In this document: positions 1 to 5,890 of the stretch, piece by piece | Numbering within the stretch: the stretch's first letter is position 1 | Layout: each line of letters begins with the position of its first letter | Assembly: GCA_964588705.1 (NCBI GenBank) | Contig: CAZPQV010000080.1 | Coordinates: 1-8,439, forward strand | DNA length: 8,439 bases | From: CAZPQV01 sp964588705 | Lineage (GTDB): Bacteria > Bacteroidota > Bacteroidia > Flavobacteriales > Weeksellaceae | Direction of reading: 5' to 3' | Position numbers and translations under genes: made by a program | Notes under the pieces: model-generated | Seen by the model: only the letters and a program-made list of their open reading frames with translations | The model's database searches: none | What the model was told of the DNA's origin: nothing

Positions 1-1
1 T

Positions 2-982
2 GATAAAACCGCATATTGGGAGGAAAGTAAGCCTTATATGACGAAGTTTTTTCATATTATGAACGCCTCATTTGGCAGATATCCTTATCCAATCTATTCG
101 TTTGTTCAGGGCGGTGACGGTGGTATGGAATATGGCCTAACCACGATGATACTTGGAGAACACCGCAGTTTGAAAAATCTTGTCGGACTGATGATTCACG
201 AAGGAGCACACATGTGGTTTCAGCAGGTTCTTGCAAGTAACGAAAGTATGAAACCTTGGATTGATGAAGGTTTTACAAGTTATGCCGAAACGATGGTTAT
301 GCATCAGCTTTTTCCACCGGCAGAACCGGTTGCGAACCCTTTTGTTGGCACTTTAAACAGTTACATCAATTTTACAAAAACCGGAAAAGAAGCACCGGCA
401 TCCTGGTTGGCAGATCATCATGACGACGGGCGTGCTTACGGTGTTGCGAGTTATACGAAAGGAGAAACTTACCTGGTGCAACTGGGATATATTTTGGGCG
501 AACAAACACTTTCTTTGGTGATGAAAGAATTTTTCAACCAATGGAAAATGAAGCATCCAACGGATAGAGATTTCCTTCATATAGCACAGAAACTTTCGGG
601 GATGGATTTGAAATGGTTCAATCATTATTGGATTAACACGACAAAAACCATCGATTATGGAGTGAAGAATGTTTCTTACGGTGATGGTGCAACAACAATC
701 ACACTTGTGAATAACGGAGGTGTTCCTATGCCGGTTGATTTCAGTGTTTTAACCAAAGAAAATAAAGTGGTAAACTATCAGATTCCGATGAATATGACCC
801 GTGAATGGAAGAAGAAAGACATCTACGGAGATTTTACCACATTGAAATACTGGCCTTGGACTTCAAAAGAATATACCTTTACCATTCCGTATACCAAAGA
901 TCAGATTTCTGTTCTGGGAATTGATTTCTCGCAGAGAATGGCAGATGTAAATCCTGATGACAACTTTGTAGAAGTAAAATAA
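2..982 (+). CDS. M1 family metallopeptidase, C-terminal part (5' end outside window)
   Basis: Zinc aminopeptidase of the M1 (gluzincin) family, probably exported to the periplasm or cell surface, where such enzymes trim peptides from the N-terminus. The reading frame is open to the left edge, so the ATG at 38 is internal and the N-terminal domain and any signal peptide are missing. Counting from that Met, the substrate-binding GGMEYG (the family's GxMEN-like loop) is at 28-33. The zinc motif HEGAH is at 54-58, followed after exactly 18 residues by the third ligand Glu77 in DEGFTSYAE. All catalytic elements visible here are intact. Beyond about residue 205 there is a beta-rich C-terminal region ending in ADVNPDDNF, common in Bacteroidota M1 enzymes, with no type IX secretion CTD. 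The gap to coaX is 24 nt, so read-through is possible. Family assignment is secure; the substrate is unknown. Confidence 0.93.
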   Translation, partial: DKTAYWEESKPYMTKFFHIMNASFGRYPYPIYSFVQGGDGGMEYGLTTMILGEHRSLKNLVGLMIHEGAHMWFQQVLASNESMKPWIDEGFTSYAETMVMHQLFPPAEPVANPFVGTLNSYINFTKTGKEAPASWLADHHDDGRAYGVASYTKGETYLVQLGYILGEQTLSLVMKEFFNQWKMKHPTDRDFLHIAQKLSGMDLKWFNHYWINTTKTIDYGVKNVSYGDGATTITLVNNGGVPMPVDFSVLTKENKVVNYQIPMNMTREWKKKDIYGDFTTLKYWPWTSKEYTFTIPYTKDQISVLGIDFSQRMADVNPDDNFVEVK

Positions 983-1006
983 AATATACCATAACCATTC
1001 AAATTA

Positions 1007-1774
1007 ATGAAATCTATTGTAATAAACATCGGGAATACCAACATCAGATTTGGACTTTTCGACGATGATAACTGTGACGTTTCATGGATTATAAACTCGA
1101 AGCCTTACAGAACAAGAGACGAACTTTATATGCAGTTTCTCCTGCTTTATCAAACCTATAAAGTGGAGGTTGATGAGATCGATAAGATCATCATCGGATC
1201 TGTAGTTCCGCAACTGACACACGATATTGTGAGAGCGGTTGAAAGAATCCACTCCAAAAAGAAACTGAAAGCTGTTTTGGTGGACAGAGATACCAAATCG
1301 GGAGTTGAGGCAAAGTCGAAACAGATGGGATCGGACATTTACGCTAATCTTGTTGCTGCACACAATCTTTATCCCGGAAAAAAGAAAATCATTCTTGATT
1401 TCGGCACTGCATTAACTGCAAGCTGTTTAGACGAAAACGGTGAAACAGTCGGCGTAATCATCGCCCCGGGAATTATCACCTCATTGAATTCATTGGTTGG
1501 GCAAACTGCACAATTACCTGAAATTGAATTGGTAAGACCGAAAAGAGTTTTGGGTTTAGATACCGTGTCGTGTATGCAAAGTGGGATGGTTTATGGTTTT
1601 CTTGGGATGGTTGAAGGATTCATCGACCGCATTAATGAGGAGGTAAATGACGACTGTTTTGTGATTGCAACCGGTGGCGTTTCACATATTTATAAACCGC
1701 TGACTAATAAAATTCATGTTTTAGACCGGCTTCATACCTTAAAAGGACTTTATTATCTAGGAAAAGACTTGTAA
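1007..1774 (+). CDS. coaX: Type III pantothenate kinase (CoaX), variant active site
   Basis: Cytoplasmic ASKHA-fold kinase that phosphorylates pantothenate in the first step of coenzyme A synthesis. The length of 255 residues is normal for the family. Visible motifs are the N-terminal phosphate loop IGNTN (8-12), GSD (108-110) in the pantothenate-binding loop, DFGTALT (131-137), APGI (153-156), RPKRVLG...MQSG (178-193) and ATGG (221-224). Two positions differ from the usual pattern. The Asp normally preceding the first GNT motif (D-x-GNT) is Asn7, codon AAC. The usual Arg of GADR is Ile111. Asp110 and Asp131 are kept. The start is the first ATG after the peptidase stop, without an evident Shine-Dalgarno, as is normal in Bacteroidota. 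Its stop directly abuts the tadA stop on the other strand. The family is clear; whether this copy is fully active is less so. Confidence 0.85.
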   Translation: MKSIVINIGNTNIRFGLFDDDNCDVSWIINSKPYRTRDELYMQFLLLYQTYKVEVDEIDKIIIGSVVPQLTHDIVRAVERIHSKKKLKAVLVDRDTKSGVEAKSKQMGSDIYANLVAAHNLYPGKKKIILDFGTALTASCLDENGETVGVIIAPGIITSLNSLVGQTAQLPEIELVRPKRVLGLDTVSCMQSGMVYGFLGMVEGFIDRINEEVNDDCFVIATGGVSHIYKPLTNKIHVLDRLHTLKGLYYLGKDL

Positions 1775-2206
1775 TTATCTTTTAGACTTAAAGAAATCTT
1801 TCACAATTGCTGAACACTGCTCCTCCAGAACGCCCAATCCAATTTCTGTTTTTGGATGCAGAGTGAGATTTTTATTGATGAATCCCCGCTGTTCGTCTCT
1901 TGCACCGATTACTACTTTTGAAATTTGCGACCAATTAAGTGCACCGCAGCACATTACGCACGGTTCCAAAGTGATATACATGGTACAGTTCTGAAGATAT
2001 TTTCCTCCCAAAAAGTTTGCTGCCGAAGTTATGGCTTGCATTTCGGCATGTGCCGTAACGTCGTTCAGTGTTTCCGTTAAATTGTGAGAGCGTGCAATAA
2101 CTCTGTTATTTGCGACAATAACGCAACCAACGGGAACCTCGTCTTTCTCCAAAGCATTTTCGGCTTCCTGCAGTGCCATTTTCATAAAATATTCATCAGT
2201 GAACAT
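1775..2206 (-). CDS. tadA: tRNA adenosine(34) deaminase / CDA-fold nucleoside deaminase
   Basis: Zinc-dependent cytidine-deaminase-fold enzyme. TadA converts A34 of tRNA-Arg(ACG) to inosine, allowing wobble decoding, and is usually essential. The zinc and proton-shuttle motif HAE is at residues 53-55, and PCVMC at 82-86 supplies the two Cys ligands. The N-terminal helix with EVPVGCVIV (23-31) and the tail LHPKTEIG...CSAIVKDFFKSKR match flavobacterial TadA. The length of 143 residues is typical. An extra Cys87 directly follows the second ligand Cys. A guanine or general nucleoside deaminase is the alternative, but the C-terminal pattern favours TadA. The gene ends flush against coaX, which is convergent, leaving no room for a terminator between them. 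The start codon follows a run of eight T on the coding strand that belongs to a hairpin described separately. Confidence 0.9.
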   Translation of the reverse strand: MFTDEYFMKMALQEAENALEKDEVPVGCVIVANNRVIARSHNLTETLNDVTAHAEMQAITSAANFLGGKYLQNCTMYITLEPCVMCCGALNWSQISKVVIGARDEQRGFINKNLTLHPKTEIGLGVLEEQCSAIVKDFFKSKR

Positions 2207-2237
2207 AAAAAAAACTTTAGTGCAAAACTAAAGTTTT
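2207..2237 (-). terminator. Hairpin with T-run directly before tadA; candidate terminator overlapping tadA promoter
   Basis: A perfect 10-bp inverted repeat (arms 2211-2220 and 2228-2237, 7-nt loop) is followed on the minus strand by an eight-T run, four of which lie in the stem, ending at the tadA ATG. It lies 22 nt or more after the stop of the upstream outer-membrane gene, so it could terminate that transcript. The stem is AT-rich, so the terminator call is tentative. Its loop contains part of the candidate tadA -7 box. Confidence 0.45.
2223..2230 (-). promoter_or_regulatory. Candidate -7 box (TAGTTTTG) for tadA
   Basis: This matches the Bacteroidota TAnnTTTG consensus and lies 16 nt before the tadA start, which would give a very short leader. 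I see no good TTG -33 element at the expected spacing, so this is a partial promoter match only. Confidence 0.4.
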
Positions 2238-2258
2238 AAATATAAAAAAAGGTCTTTT

Positions 2259-2789
2259 TTAAAATCGGTATCCAATTCCCAGCATTCCTTTGCCGGTAAT
2301 TTTTTCGAGATAGTCTTTATCACTGAATCTCCTTCCGACACCTCCACTGGCTTCAAAAACAATATTTCTTTTTACAACCCATTTCCCTCCAAAGCCAATT
2401 CCGAAACCAATTGATGTTACATTTTCATCAATAGGCTGTGGCTGATTATTCGGAGAAAGATAAACGTAATCGTCTTCTTTAGTTGAGGTAATAGGCACGA
2501 AACCTTCCACGAAAAATCCTGAAGCAAATTTTTTCCCGAAATACATTCTGTAGTATGGAGATACCTGCCAAAAATCTGTCATCTCACGACCTAATCCGAA
2601 AATGGCATTAATTCCGAGCCCTGAATCCTGATTGAGGAGTCTTTCGTAAGAGATGTTTGCTGCAGGAGCGGCAATCATAAGGATTGGATCGATCATAATG
2701 TCATTCATGCCTTGTGTTTGTTCTGTTGTTTGAGCATTAATTCCCGTAAGGCCAAAACCGAGAATTATCGGTAAAAGAAGTTTTTTCAT
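2259..2789 (-). CDS. Outer-membrane beta-barrel protein, DUF3575-like
   Basis: Predicted small outer-membrane protein of 176 residues with unknown function. Residues 1-19 form a Sec signal peptide: MKKLL, a hydrophobic core, then INA before Gln20. The mature part has alternating hydrophobic/polar strands and many Gly and aromatic residues, and ends in GIGYRF, whose C-terminal Phe is the usual signal for barrel insertion. ANISYERLLN (44-53), YYRMYFGKKF (79-88) and FFVEGF (92-97) resemble the DUF3575 pattern seen widely in Flavobacteriia. The barrel should be small, perhaps eight strands. A strong terminator closes the upstream DUF6702 gene, and a TAnnTTTG box lies between that terminator and this start, so it is probably transcribed on its own. 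Barrel status is inferred from composition; the family name comes from recall of the pattern. Confidence 0.7.
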   Translation of the reverse strand: MKKLLLPIILGFGLTGINAQTTEQTQGMNDIMIDPILMIAAPAANISYERLLNQDSGLGINAIFGLGREMTDFWQVSPYYRMYFGKKFASGFFVEGFVPITSTKEDDYVYLSPNNQPQPIDENVTSIGFGIGFGGKWVVKRNIVFEASGGVGRRFSDKDYLEKITGKGMLGIGYRF

Positions 2790-2811
2790 TATTACATTTT
2801 ATTATTATTTT

Positions 2812-2819
2812 CAAATATA
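2812..2819 (-). promoter_or_regulatory. Candidate -7 box (TATATTTG) for the outer-membrane protein gene
   Basis: This is an exact TAnnTTTG match 22 nt before the start codon and downstream of a terminator, a sensible place for a promoter. The nearest TTG elements lie 14 nt and 25 nt upstream, neither at the preferred distance, so the -33 part is uncertain. Confidence 0.55.
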
Positions 2820-2840
2820 ATTTATTTTAACTACAAACCG

Positions 2841-2873
2841 AAAACAAAAAACCTTCGGAAAAACCGAAGGTTT
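2841..2873 (-). terminator. Rho-independent terminator after the DUF6702 gene
   Basis: A perfect 10-bp stem AAACCTTCGG/CCGAAGGTTT (2849-2858 and 2864-2873) with a 5-nt loop is followed on the minus strand by TTTGTTTT. It begins 20 nt after the stop of the DUF6702 gene. The GC-rich stem plus T-tract is a textbook intrinsic terminator for the minus strand; the plus strand lacks a long T-run. Confidence 0.88.
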
Positions 2874-2893
2874 GAGAGTAAGATTTTCTTTCC

Positions 2894-3364
2894 TTAAAAA
2901 CTGACTTCCGCAGTTTCTCTTCCGCGGAGGAAGTTTATTGTTTTCTGCTTTCCTTTATACGCAATATTCAATACATTTACCTGTTTTGGATAAGTTTCCA
3001 GCAGTATTGCATTTCTAATCTTTATGGTGCTGATGGCGCCAACACCATTCGCTTCAAAATATACCCAAACCGATTCGCCGTTCACTTGGCTTCCCGTAAA
3101 AGTCAGGGATTTTGGACTTCCGTTTACATGCACATCAAAGGTTTTGTTGACGTATTTTTTTACCTCTGCTTCAAAACCTGCTGTTTCTGGCCGGATTTTT
3201 ATCGCGTTCGAAATGTGAGATGTATTTAATTTAGTGGTAAATTTCAACGTCTTATTTCCCTCGATATAATCCACTTTAGTCATTGAAGAAAAGAAGTCGA
3301 GAACATTAAAACTCATCATCACAAAAACGGCTAAAACTCCAAATATGTATAAAATTTTCTTCAT
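2894..3364 (-). CDS. DUF6702-like envelope protein
   Basis: Function unknown; 156 residues. An N-terminal hydrophobic segment (about 4-20) is either an export signal or a single anchor. No lipobox Cys is present, so it is not a lipoprotein. The rest is beta-rich: VDYIEGNKTLKFTTKL (31-46), HVNGSPKSLTFTG (79-91), WVYFEA (100-105), then YPKQVNVLNIAYKGKQKTINF (125-145, the last part a strand pair). This order resembles the DUF6702 family of Bacteroidota, whose N-terminus usually reads H-x-Y-Y-V-S-x-T before the first strand; here the equivalent is FFSSMTKV without the His. Family members are often found near M1 metallopeptidase genes, and one lies at the left edge of this window, though not adjacent. 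It has its own promoter and terminator, so it looks monocistronic. Confidence 0.7.
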   Translation of the reverse strand: MKKILYIFGVLAVFVMMSFNVLDFFSSMTKVDYIEGNKTLKFTTKLNTSHISNAIKIRPETAGFEAEVKKYVNKTFDVHVNGSPKSLTFTGSQVNGESVWVYFEANGVGAISTIKIRNAILLETYPKQVNVLNIAYKGKQKTINFLRGRETAEVSF

Positions 3365-3385
3365 TTCTGTTTTAAAAATTAATTA

Positions 3386-3414
3386 CAAAAATATAATTTA
3401 TCATATATTCTCAA
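3386..3414 (-). promoter_or_regulatory. Bacteroidota-type promoter for the DUF6702 gene
   Basis: On the minus strand, TTTG (its TTG at 3412-3414) is followed after 18 nt by TATTTTTG (3386-3393), fitting the -33 TTG / -7 TAnnTTTG consensus at the proper distance. The -7 box ends 21 nt before the start codon. This is the best-formed promoter in the window. Confidence 0.65.
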
Positions 3415-3426
3415 ATAATATGCCAA

Positions 3427-4185
3427 CTAGAAATTAACATTTATCGTGTATTTGTCGTAGAATGCCTTAATATGTGCTACTGCTTCCTCCGCAGTATCTA
3501 CAACTCTGTAAAGATTTAAATCTTCTTCCGAAATCATTCCTTTTTTCAGCAGGGTGTCTTTGAACCAGTCCAAGAGCCCACTCCAAAATTCGGATCCAAA
3601 TAAAACAATCGGGAATCTCGCAATTTTCTGAGTCTGAATTAAAGTCATCGCTTCCGACAGTTCATCCAACGTTCCGAAACCTCCAGGCATTACCACAAAA
3701 CCTTGTGAATACTTGATGAACATTACTTTTCTCACGAAGAAGTAATTAAAATCCATCGAATAATGCTTGTCGATATAAGGGTTAAAATGCTGTTCGAAAG
3801 GCAACTCGATATTCAGTCCGATAGATTTTCCTCCGGCTTTTCTTGCACCTTTATTTCCGGCTTCCATAATTCCGGGACCTCCGCCGGTGATAATTCCGAA
3901 GCCAAGCTCTGTAATTTTTTCTGCGATGTCTACTGCAATTTCGTAGTTCGGATCTTCAGGCTTTAACCTCGCAGAACCAAAAATAGAAACACAAGGGCCA
4001 ATTTTTGCCAATTTTTCGTAGCCGTCAACCAGCTCGGCCATCACTTTAAAAACCATCCAGCTGTCTTTGGTAATGGTTTCGTCCCAGGTTTTTTCTTTGA
4101 AATGTTTCTGAACTCGTTGGTCAATTTCAAGTTCTTCTCCGGTTATAATTTTTGTGAGGCCTTTACCCCGTTTTATTTTTGCCAT
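3427..4185 (-). CDS. LOG family (TIGR00730) nucleoside 5'-monophosphate phosphoribohydrolase
   Basis: Rossmann-fold protein of the LOG family. Characterised members split the base from a nucleoside 5'-monophosphate such as a cytokinin riboside phosphate, or AMP, leaving ribose 5-phosphate; older annotations call them lysine decarboxylases. Residues SIFGSAR (67-73) form the first nucleotide-binding strand. GGGPGIMEAGNKGA (101-114) and PGGFGTLDELSE (167-178) are the signature phosphate-binding and catalytic loops, with Arg152 and Glu175 in the expected places. At 252 residues it is longer than the common 180-195, because of an N-terminal extension of about 60 residues that is partly charged and helical. 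It starts 3 nt after the nucleotidyltransferase stop, so the two are almost certainly co-transcribed as the end of the operon. Its natural substrate is unknown; the context suggests nucleotide or sugar-phosphate housekeeping. Confidence 0.9.
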   Translation of the reverse strand: MAKIKRGKGLTKIITGEELEIDQRVQKHFKEKTWDETITKDSWMVFKVMAELVDGYEKLAKIGPCVSIFGSARLKPEDPNYEIAVDIAEKITELGFGIITGGGPGIMEAGNKGARKAGGKSIGLNIELPFEQHFNPYIDKHYSMDFNYFFVRKVMFIKYSQGFVVMPGGFGTLDELSEAMTLIQTQKIARFPIVLFGSEFWSGLLDWFKDTLLKKGMISEEDLNLYRVVDTAEEAVAHIKAFYDKYTINVNF

Positions 4186-4188
4186 AGT

Positions 4189-4902
4189 TTATTTAAAATA
4201 TTGTTCGGCTTCAAGCACAGATTCCGGTCTTCCGACATCTATTAAGTGAGCGTTGTGTTCGTATCCATGAATTTGTTCTGTAAGCATCAAATCCAAATAT
4301 TCCTCCATAATGGAGAATTTGCCTTTTCTTTTCATTTTATTAAAGATTTCAGGATTAATGCAGTGAATTCCACTGAACGCCAATGCTTTAAATCCTTTGT
4401 TAAATTCTGCGAGCCGCTGCTCTCCGGTGTTGACATTCAGCCAACCCTTTAAAATCATTTCATCATTGAAAAATAATTTTCGGGAACTGTTCCGGTTTGA
4501 AACTGCAAGTGTAGCAAAATCTTCATTTTTTTTATGATAGTCTACAAAGTCAGTGATATTGAGATCTGTAAGAATATCGGCGTTCATAATGAGGAAATCC
4601 TCACCGTGATCCAGAAATTTTCTTGCAAAAACCAAACCACCTCCGGTTTCGAGCAGTTCTTCTCTTTCGTCCGAAAGTTCAATTTTTGAATTAAAATTAT
4701 TGTTTTTACTTAAAAAATCAATGATTTGATCTCCAAAATGGTGGATATTAATCACGAAATCATTTATTCCGTAGGATTGAAGATATTTTATATTTCTTTC
4801 AAGGAGAGGAGTTCCATTCACCTTTGCCAACGCTTTTGGATGATGGTCTGTGAAAGGTTTTAGCCGCGTTCCTTTTCCTGCTGCGAAAATAAGTGCCTTC
4901 AT
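4189..4902 (-). CDS. Sugar-1-phosphate nucleotidyltransferase, MurU-like
   Basis: NTP-transferase-fold enzyme joining a sugar 1-phosphate to an NTP to give an NDP-sugar. The N-terminal signature AAGKGTRLKPFT...PKAL (7-25) binds the nucleotide, and Lys23 is in the catalytic position. Asp109 of MNADIL and Asp222 of IDVGRPES are the expected metal ligands. Its length of 237 residues, with no extra acyltransferase or hexapeptide domain, resembles MurU (MurNAc-1-phosphate uridylyltransferase) and heptose-1-phosphate guanylyltransferases. An AmgK-like kinase in the same cluster favours the MurU reading, in which AmgK makes MurNAc or GlcNAc 1-phosphate and MurU converts it to the UDP-sugar, bypassing de novo synthesis. 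The gaps are 18 nt after rapZ-C and 3 nt before the LOG gene. Enzyme class is secure; the sugar and nucleotide are inferred from context. Confidence 0.8.
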   Translation of the reverse strand: MKALIFAAGKGTRLKPFTDHHPKALAKVNGTPLLERNIKYLQSYGINDFVINIHHFGDQIIDFLSKNNNFNSKIELSDEREELLETGGGLVFARKFLDHGEDFLIMNADILTDLNITDFVDYHKKNEDFATLAVSNRNSSRKLFFNDEMILKGWLNVNTGEQRLAEFNKGFKALAFSGIHCINPEIFNKMKRKGKFSIMEEYLDLMLTEQIHGYEHNAHLIDVGRPESVLEAEQYFK

Positions 4903-4920
4903 TTTATGAGTGATGAATTT

Positions 4921-5328
4921 TTAATTTAGCTGAGGTTGTTCGTCGTGAGTTACGGAAACATTTACCTGGGGGTATTTTTCTCTGATGAATTCAGCAGTTT
5001 TTTCGGCAGCATAAACCGAACGGTGCTGTCCGCCGGTGCAACCAAAATTAATTTGTAAATGTTCGAAACCACGCTCAACATAATTGTCAATGGTGATTGA
5101 AATTACATTTTGAATATAATTCAGAAAGTTTGGCATTTCGGTTTTCTGTTCCAGAAACTCCTGAACAGGTTTGTCTTTTCCGGTTTGTGCTTTGTATTCT
5201 TCAATTCTTCCGGGATTGAGAATTCCCCTGCAGTCGAAGGTAAAACCGCCGCCATTGCCGCTTTCATCTTTCGGATAGCCGCCTTTTTTGTAGGAAAAAC
5301 TGTGAATTTCTATGTTTAAAGTGTTCAT
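4921..5328 (-). CDS. Stand-alone RapZ C-terminal domain protein
   Basis: This 135-residue protein corresponds only to the C-terminal domain of RapZ/YvcJ; the N-terminal P-loop ATPase domain is absent. Matching segments are IHSFSYKKGG (8-17), TFDCRGILNPG (30-40), TGKDKPVQEFLE (49-60), and the hallmark GCTGGQHRSVYAAE (96-109). In Escherichia coli this domain binds glucosamine-6-phosphate and, with a basic C-terminal tail, the small RNAs GlmY/GlmZ. The pocket motif is complete here, but the tail (VSVTHDEQPQLN) is acidic to neutral, so RNA binding looks unlikely. Lying between an AmgK-like kinase and a MurU-like transferase, it may sense or bind an amino-sugar phosphate for that pathway. The start is the only sensible ATG and begins directly at the domain edge. 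Domain identity is strong; the role is inference. I recall kinase-RapZ-C fusions in Bacteroidia but cannot verify this here. Confidence 0.87.
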   Translation of the reverse strand: MNTLNIEIHSFSYKKGGYPKDESGNGGGFTFDCRGILNPGRIEEYKAQTGKDKPVQEFLEQKTEMPNFLNYIQNVISITIDNYVERGFEHLQINFGCTGGQHRSVYAAEKTAEFIREKYPQVNVSVTHDEQPQLN

Positions 5329-5354
5329 TTAATATTAAGCTTTTATTTATTATT

Positions 5355-5383
5355 TGATTTAAACCATTAAGGGTTTTAAGTTT
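5355..5383. repeat. Left arm of imperfect inverted repeat flanking the GxxExxY gene
   Basis: The segment TGATTTAAACCATTAAGG (5355-5372), then GTTTT and AAGTTT (5378-5383), is the approximate reverse complement of 5869-5890. The core CCATTAAGG (5364-5372) is exact against CCTTAATGG (5875-5883). Outward pairing continues with two single-base bulges, and inward with AAGTTT/AAACTT across a 5-nt bulge. Together about 22 positions pair around a loop of roughly 490 nt that holds the GxxExxY gene. Confidence 0.55.
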
Positions 5384-5399
5384 TGAAAATTTATTAAGG

Positions 5400-5415
5400 T
5401 TCAGATAAATCTGAA
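5400..5415. repeat. 16-nt palindrome downstream of the GxxExxY gene
   Basis: Arms TTCAGA and TCTGAA around a 4-nt centre can form a 6-bp tetraloop hairpin, 5 nt after the GxxExxY stop on the minus strand. No T-run follows, so it is a poor terminator. It is preceded on + by ATTAAGG (5393-5399), which is complementary to CCTTAAT at 5827-5833 on the other side of the gene. Confidence 0.5.
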
Positions 5416-5420
5416 TTAAG

Positions 5421-5825
5421 TTAATCCGGAAGATTCCGAAAATATTCATTTACAAGTGGCTTCATCGATTTAGTTATATTTTCTGTGAAGAAATTTATTA
5501 AAAGTCCCTGTGGTTTTTTAAGTATTTTCATGTAAATCAGCAGCTGAGCTTCATAAATTGGATGCATTTCTTCCTGAGCTTTTAATTCTACAATTATTGT
5601 ATCATTAACCAATAAATCAAATCTTAAATCTGCATCAAAAACCATTTCTTCATACTGAATCGGAACGTTTATTTGTTGTTTTACATCAAAACCGTTTATT
5701 ACTAATTCATAAGCAAGGCATTTTTCGTAAATGCTTTCAAGAAGCCCTGGTCCAAGTGTTTTATGAACTCTAATAGCACAACCGATAATCTCGTAAGATA
5801 ACTGTGTAACTTCTTTTTTTGTCAT
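5421..5825 (-). CDS. GxxExxY protein (PD-(D/E)XK-like small protein)
   Basis: Member of the GxxExxY family (TIGR04256), 134 residues, complete and of normal length. The name-giving motif is GLLESIY (27-33) within LGPGLLESIYEKCLAYEL. Then come VPIQYEE (54-60), DLRFDLLV (66-73), VELKA (79-83) and YEAQLLIYMK (91-100). Asp70, Glu80 and Lys82 are spaced like a PD-(D/E)XK nuclease core, and Gln94 sits in the following helix, but no enzymatic activity is established for the family as far as I know. The gene splits an otherwise tight sugar-salvage cluster, with 51 nt before it and 92 nt after it, while the later genes of the cluster are 3-18 nt apart. The flanks carry inverted repeats, which suggests insertion. 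No own promoter is visible, so it is probably read from the operon. Confidence 0.9.
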   Translation of the reverse strand: MTKKEVTQLSYEIIGCAIRVHKTLGPGLLESIYEKCLAYELVINGFDVKQQINVPIQYEEMVFDADLRFDLLVNDTIIVELKAQEEMHPIYEAQLLIYMKILKKPQGLLINFFTENITKSMKPLVNEYFRNLPD

Positions 5826-5833
5826 TCCTTAAT

Positions 5834-5849
5834 GAGAAATTTATTTCTC
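5834..5849. repeat. 16-nt palindrome just upstream of the GxxExxY gene
   Basis: Arms GAGAAA and TTTCTC around a 4-nt centre allow a 6-bp tetraloop hairpin 8 nt before the GxxExxY start codon. It has the same 6-4-6 layout as the palindrome downstream of the gene, with complementary TTTA/TAAA-type centres but different arms. In the transcript it would sit in the translation initiation region. Confidence 0.5.
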
Positions 5850-5868
5850 TTAACTTGCCTAAATATCT

Positions 5869-5890
5869 AAACTTCCTTAATGGTTAATCA
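5869..5890. repeat. Right arm of the inverted repeat, overlapping the kinase gene's 3' end
   Basis: AAACTT (5869-5874) followed by CCTTAATGGTTAATCA (5875-5890) mirrors 5355-5383. It includes the last codons and the stop (5877-5879) of the APH-fold kinase gene. A 10-nt direct copy, TTCCTTAATG, also occurs at 5825-5834 and 5873-5882. Confidence 0.55.

Noticed and set aside
353..625. Minus-strand reading frame opposite the M1 peptidase, and similar antisense frames elsewhere (1082-1363, 3763-3966, 4246-4452, 5110-5319, 7094-7276, 8038-8232)
   Set aside because: Each lies opposite a well-supported gene, and none shows a domain, signal peptide or promoter of its own.
38..982. Treating the ATG at 38 as the real start of a complete 314-residue protein
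   Set aside because: The frame is open to the window edge, and M1 enzymes have a large domain before the GxMEN/HEXXH region, so this Met is internal.
3427..4185. Lysine decarboxylase
   Set aside because: The PGGxGT and GGGPG motifs define the LOG phosphoribohydrolase family; the decarboxylase label is an old misannotation.
5400..5415. Terminator after the GxxExxY gene
   Set aside because: The hairpin has only six pairs and no following T-run on the minus strand, and rapZ-C lacks an evident promoter, so read-through is more likely.
5264..5449. A 61-residue minus-strand reading frame across the rapZ-C/GxxExxY gap
   Set aside because: It overlaps both genes in another frame, has low complexity (Asn, Leu, Lys) and no recognisable motif, and arises from AT-rich sequence.
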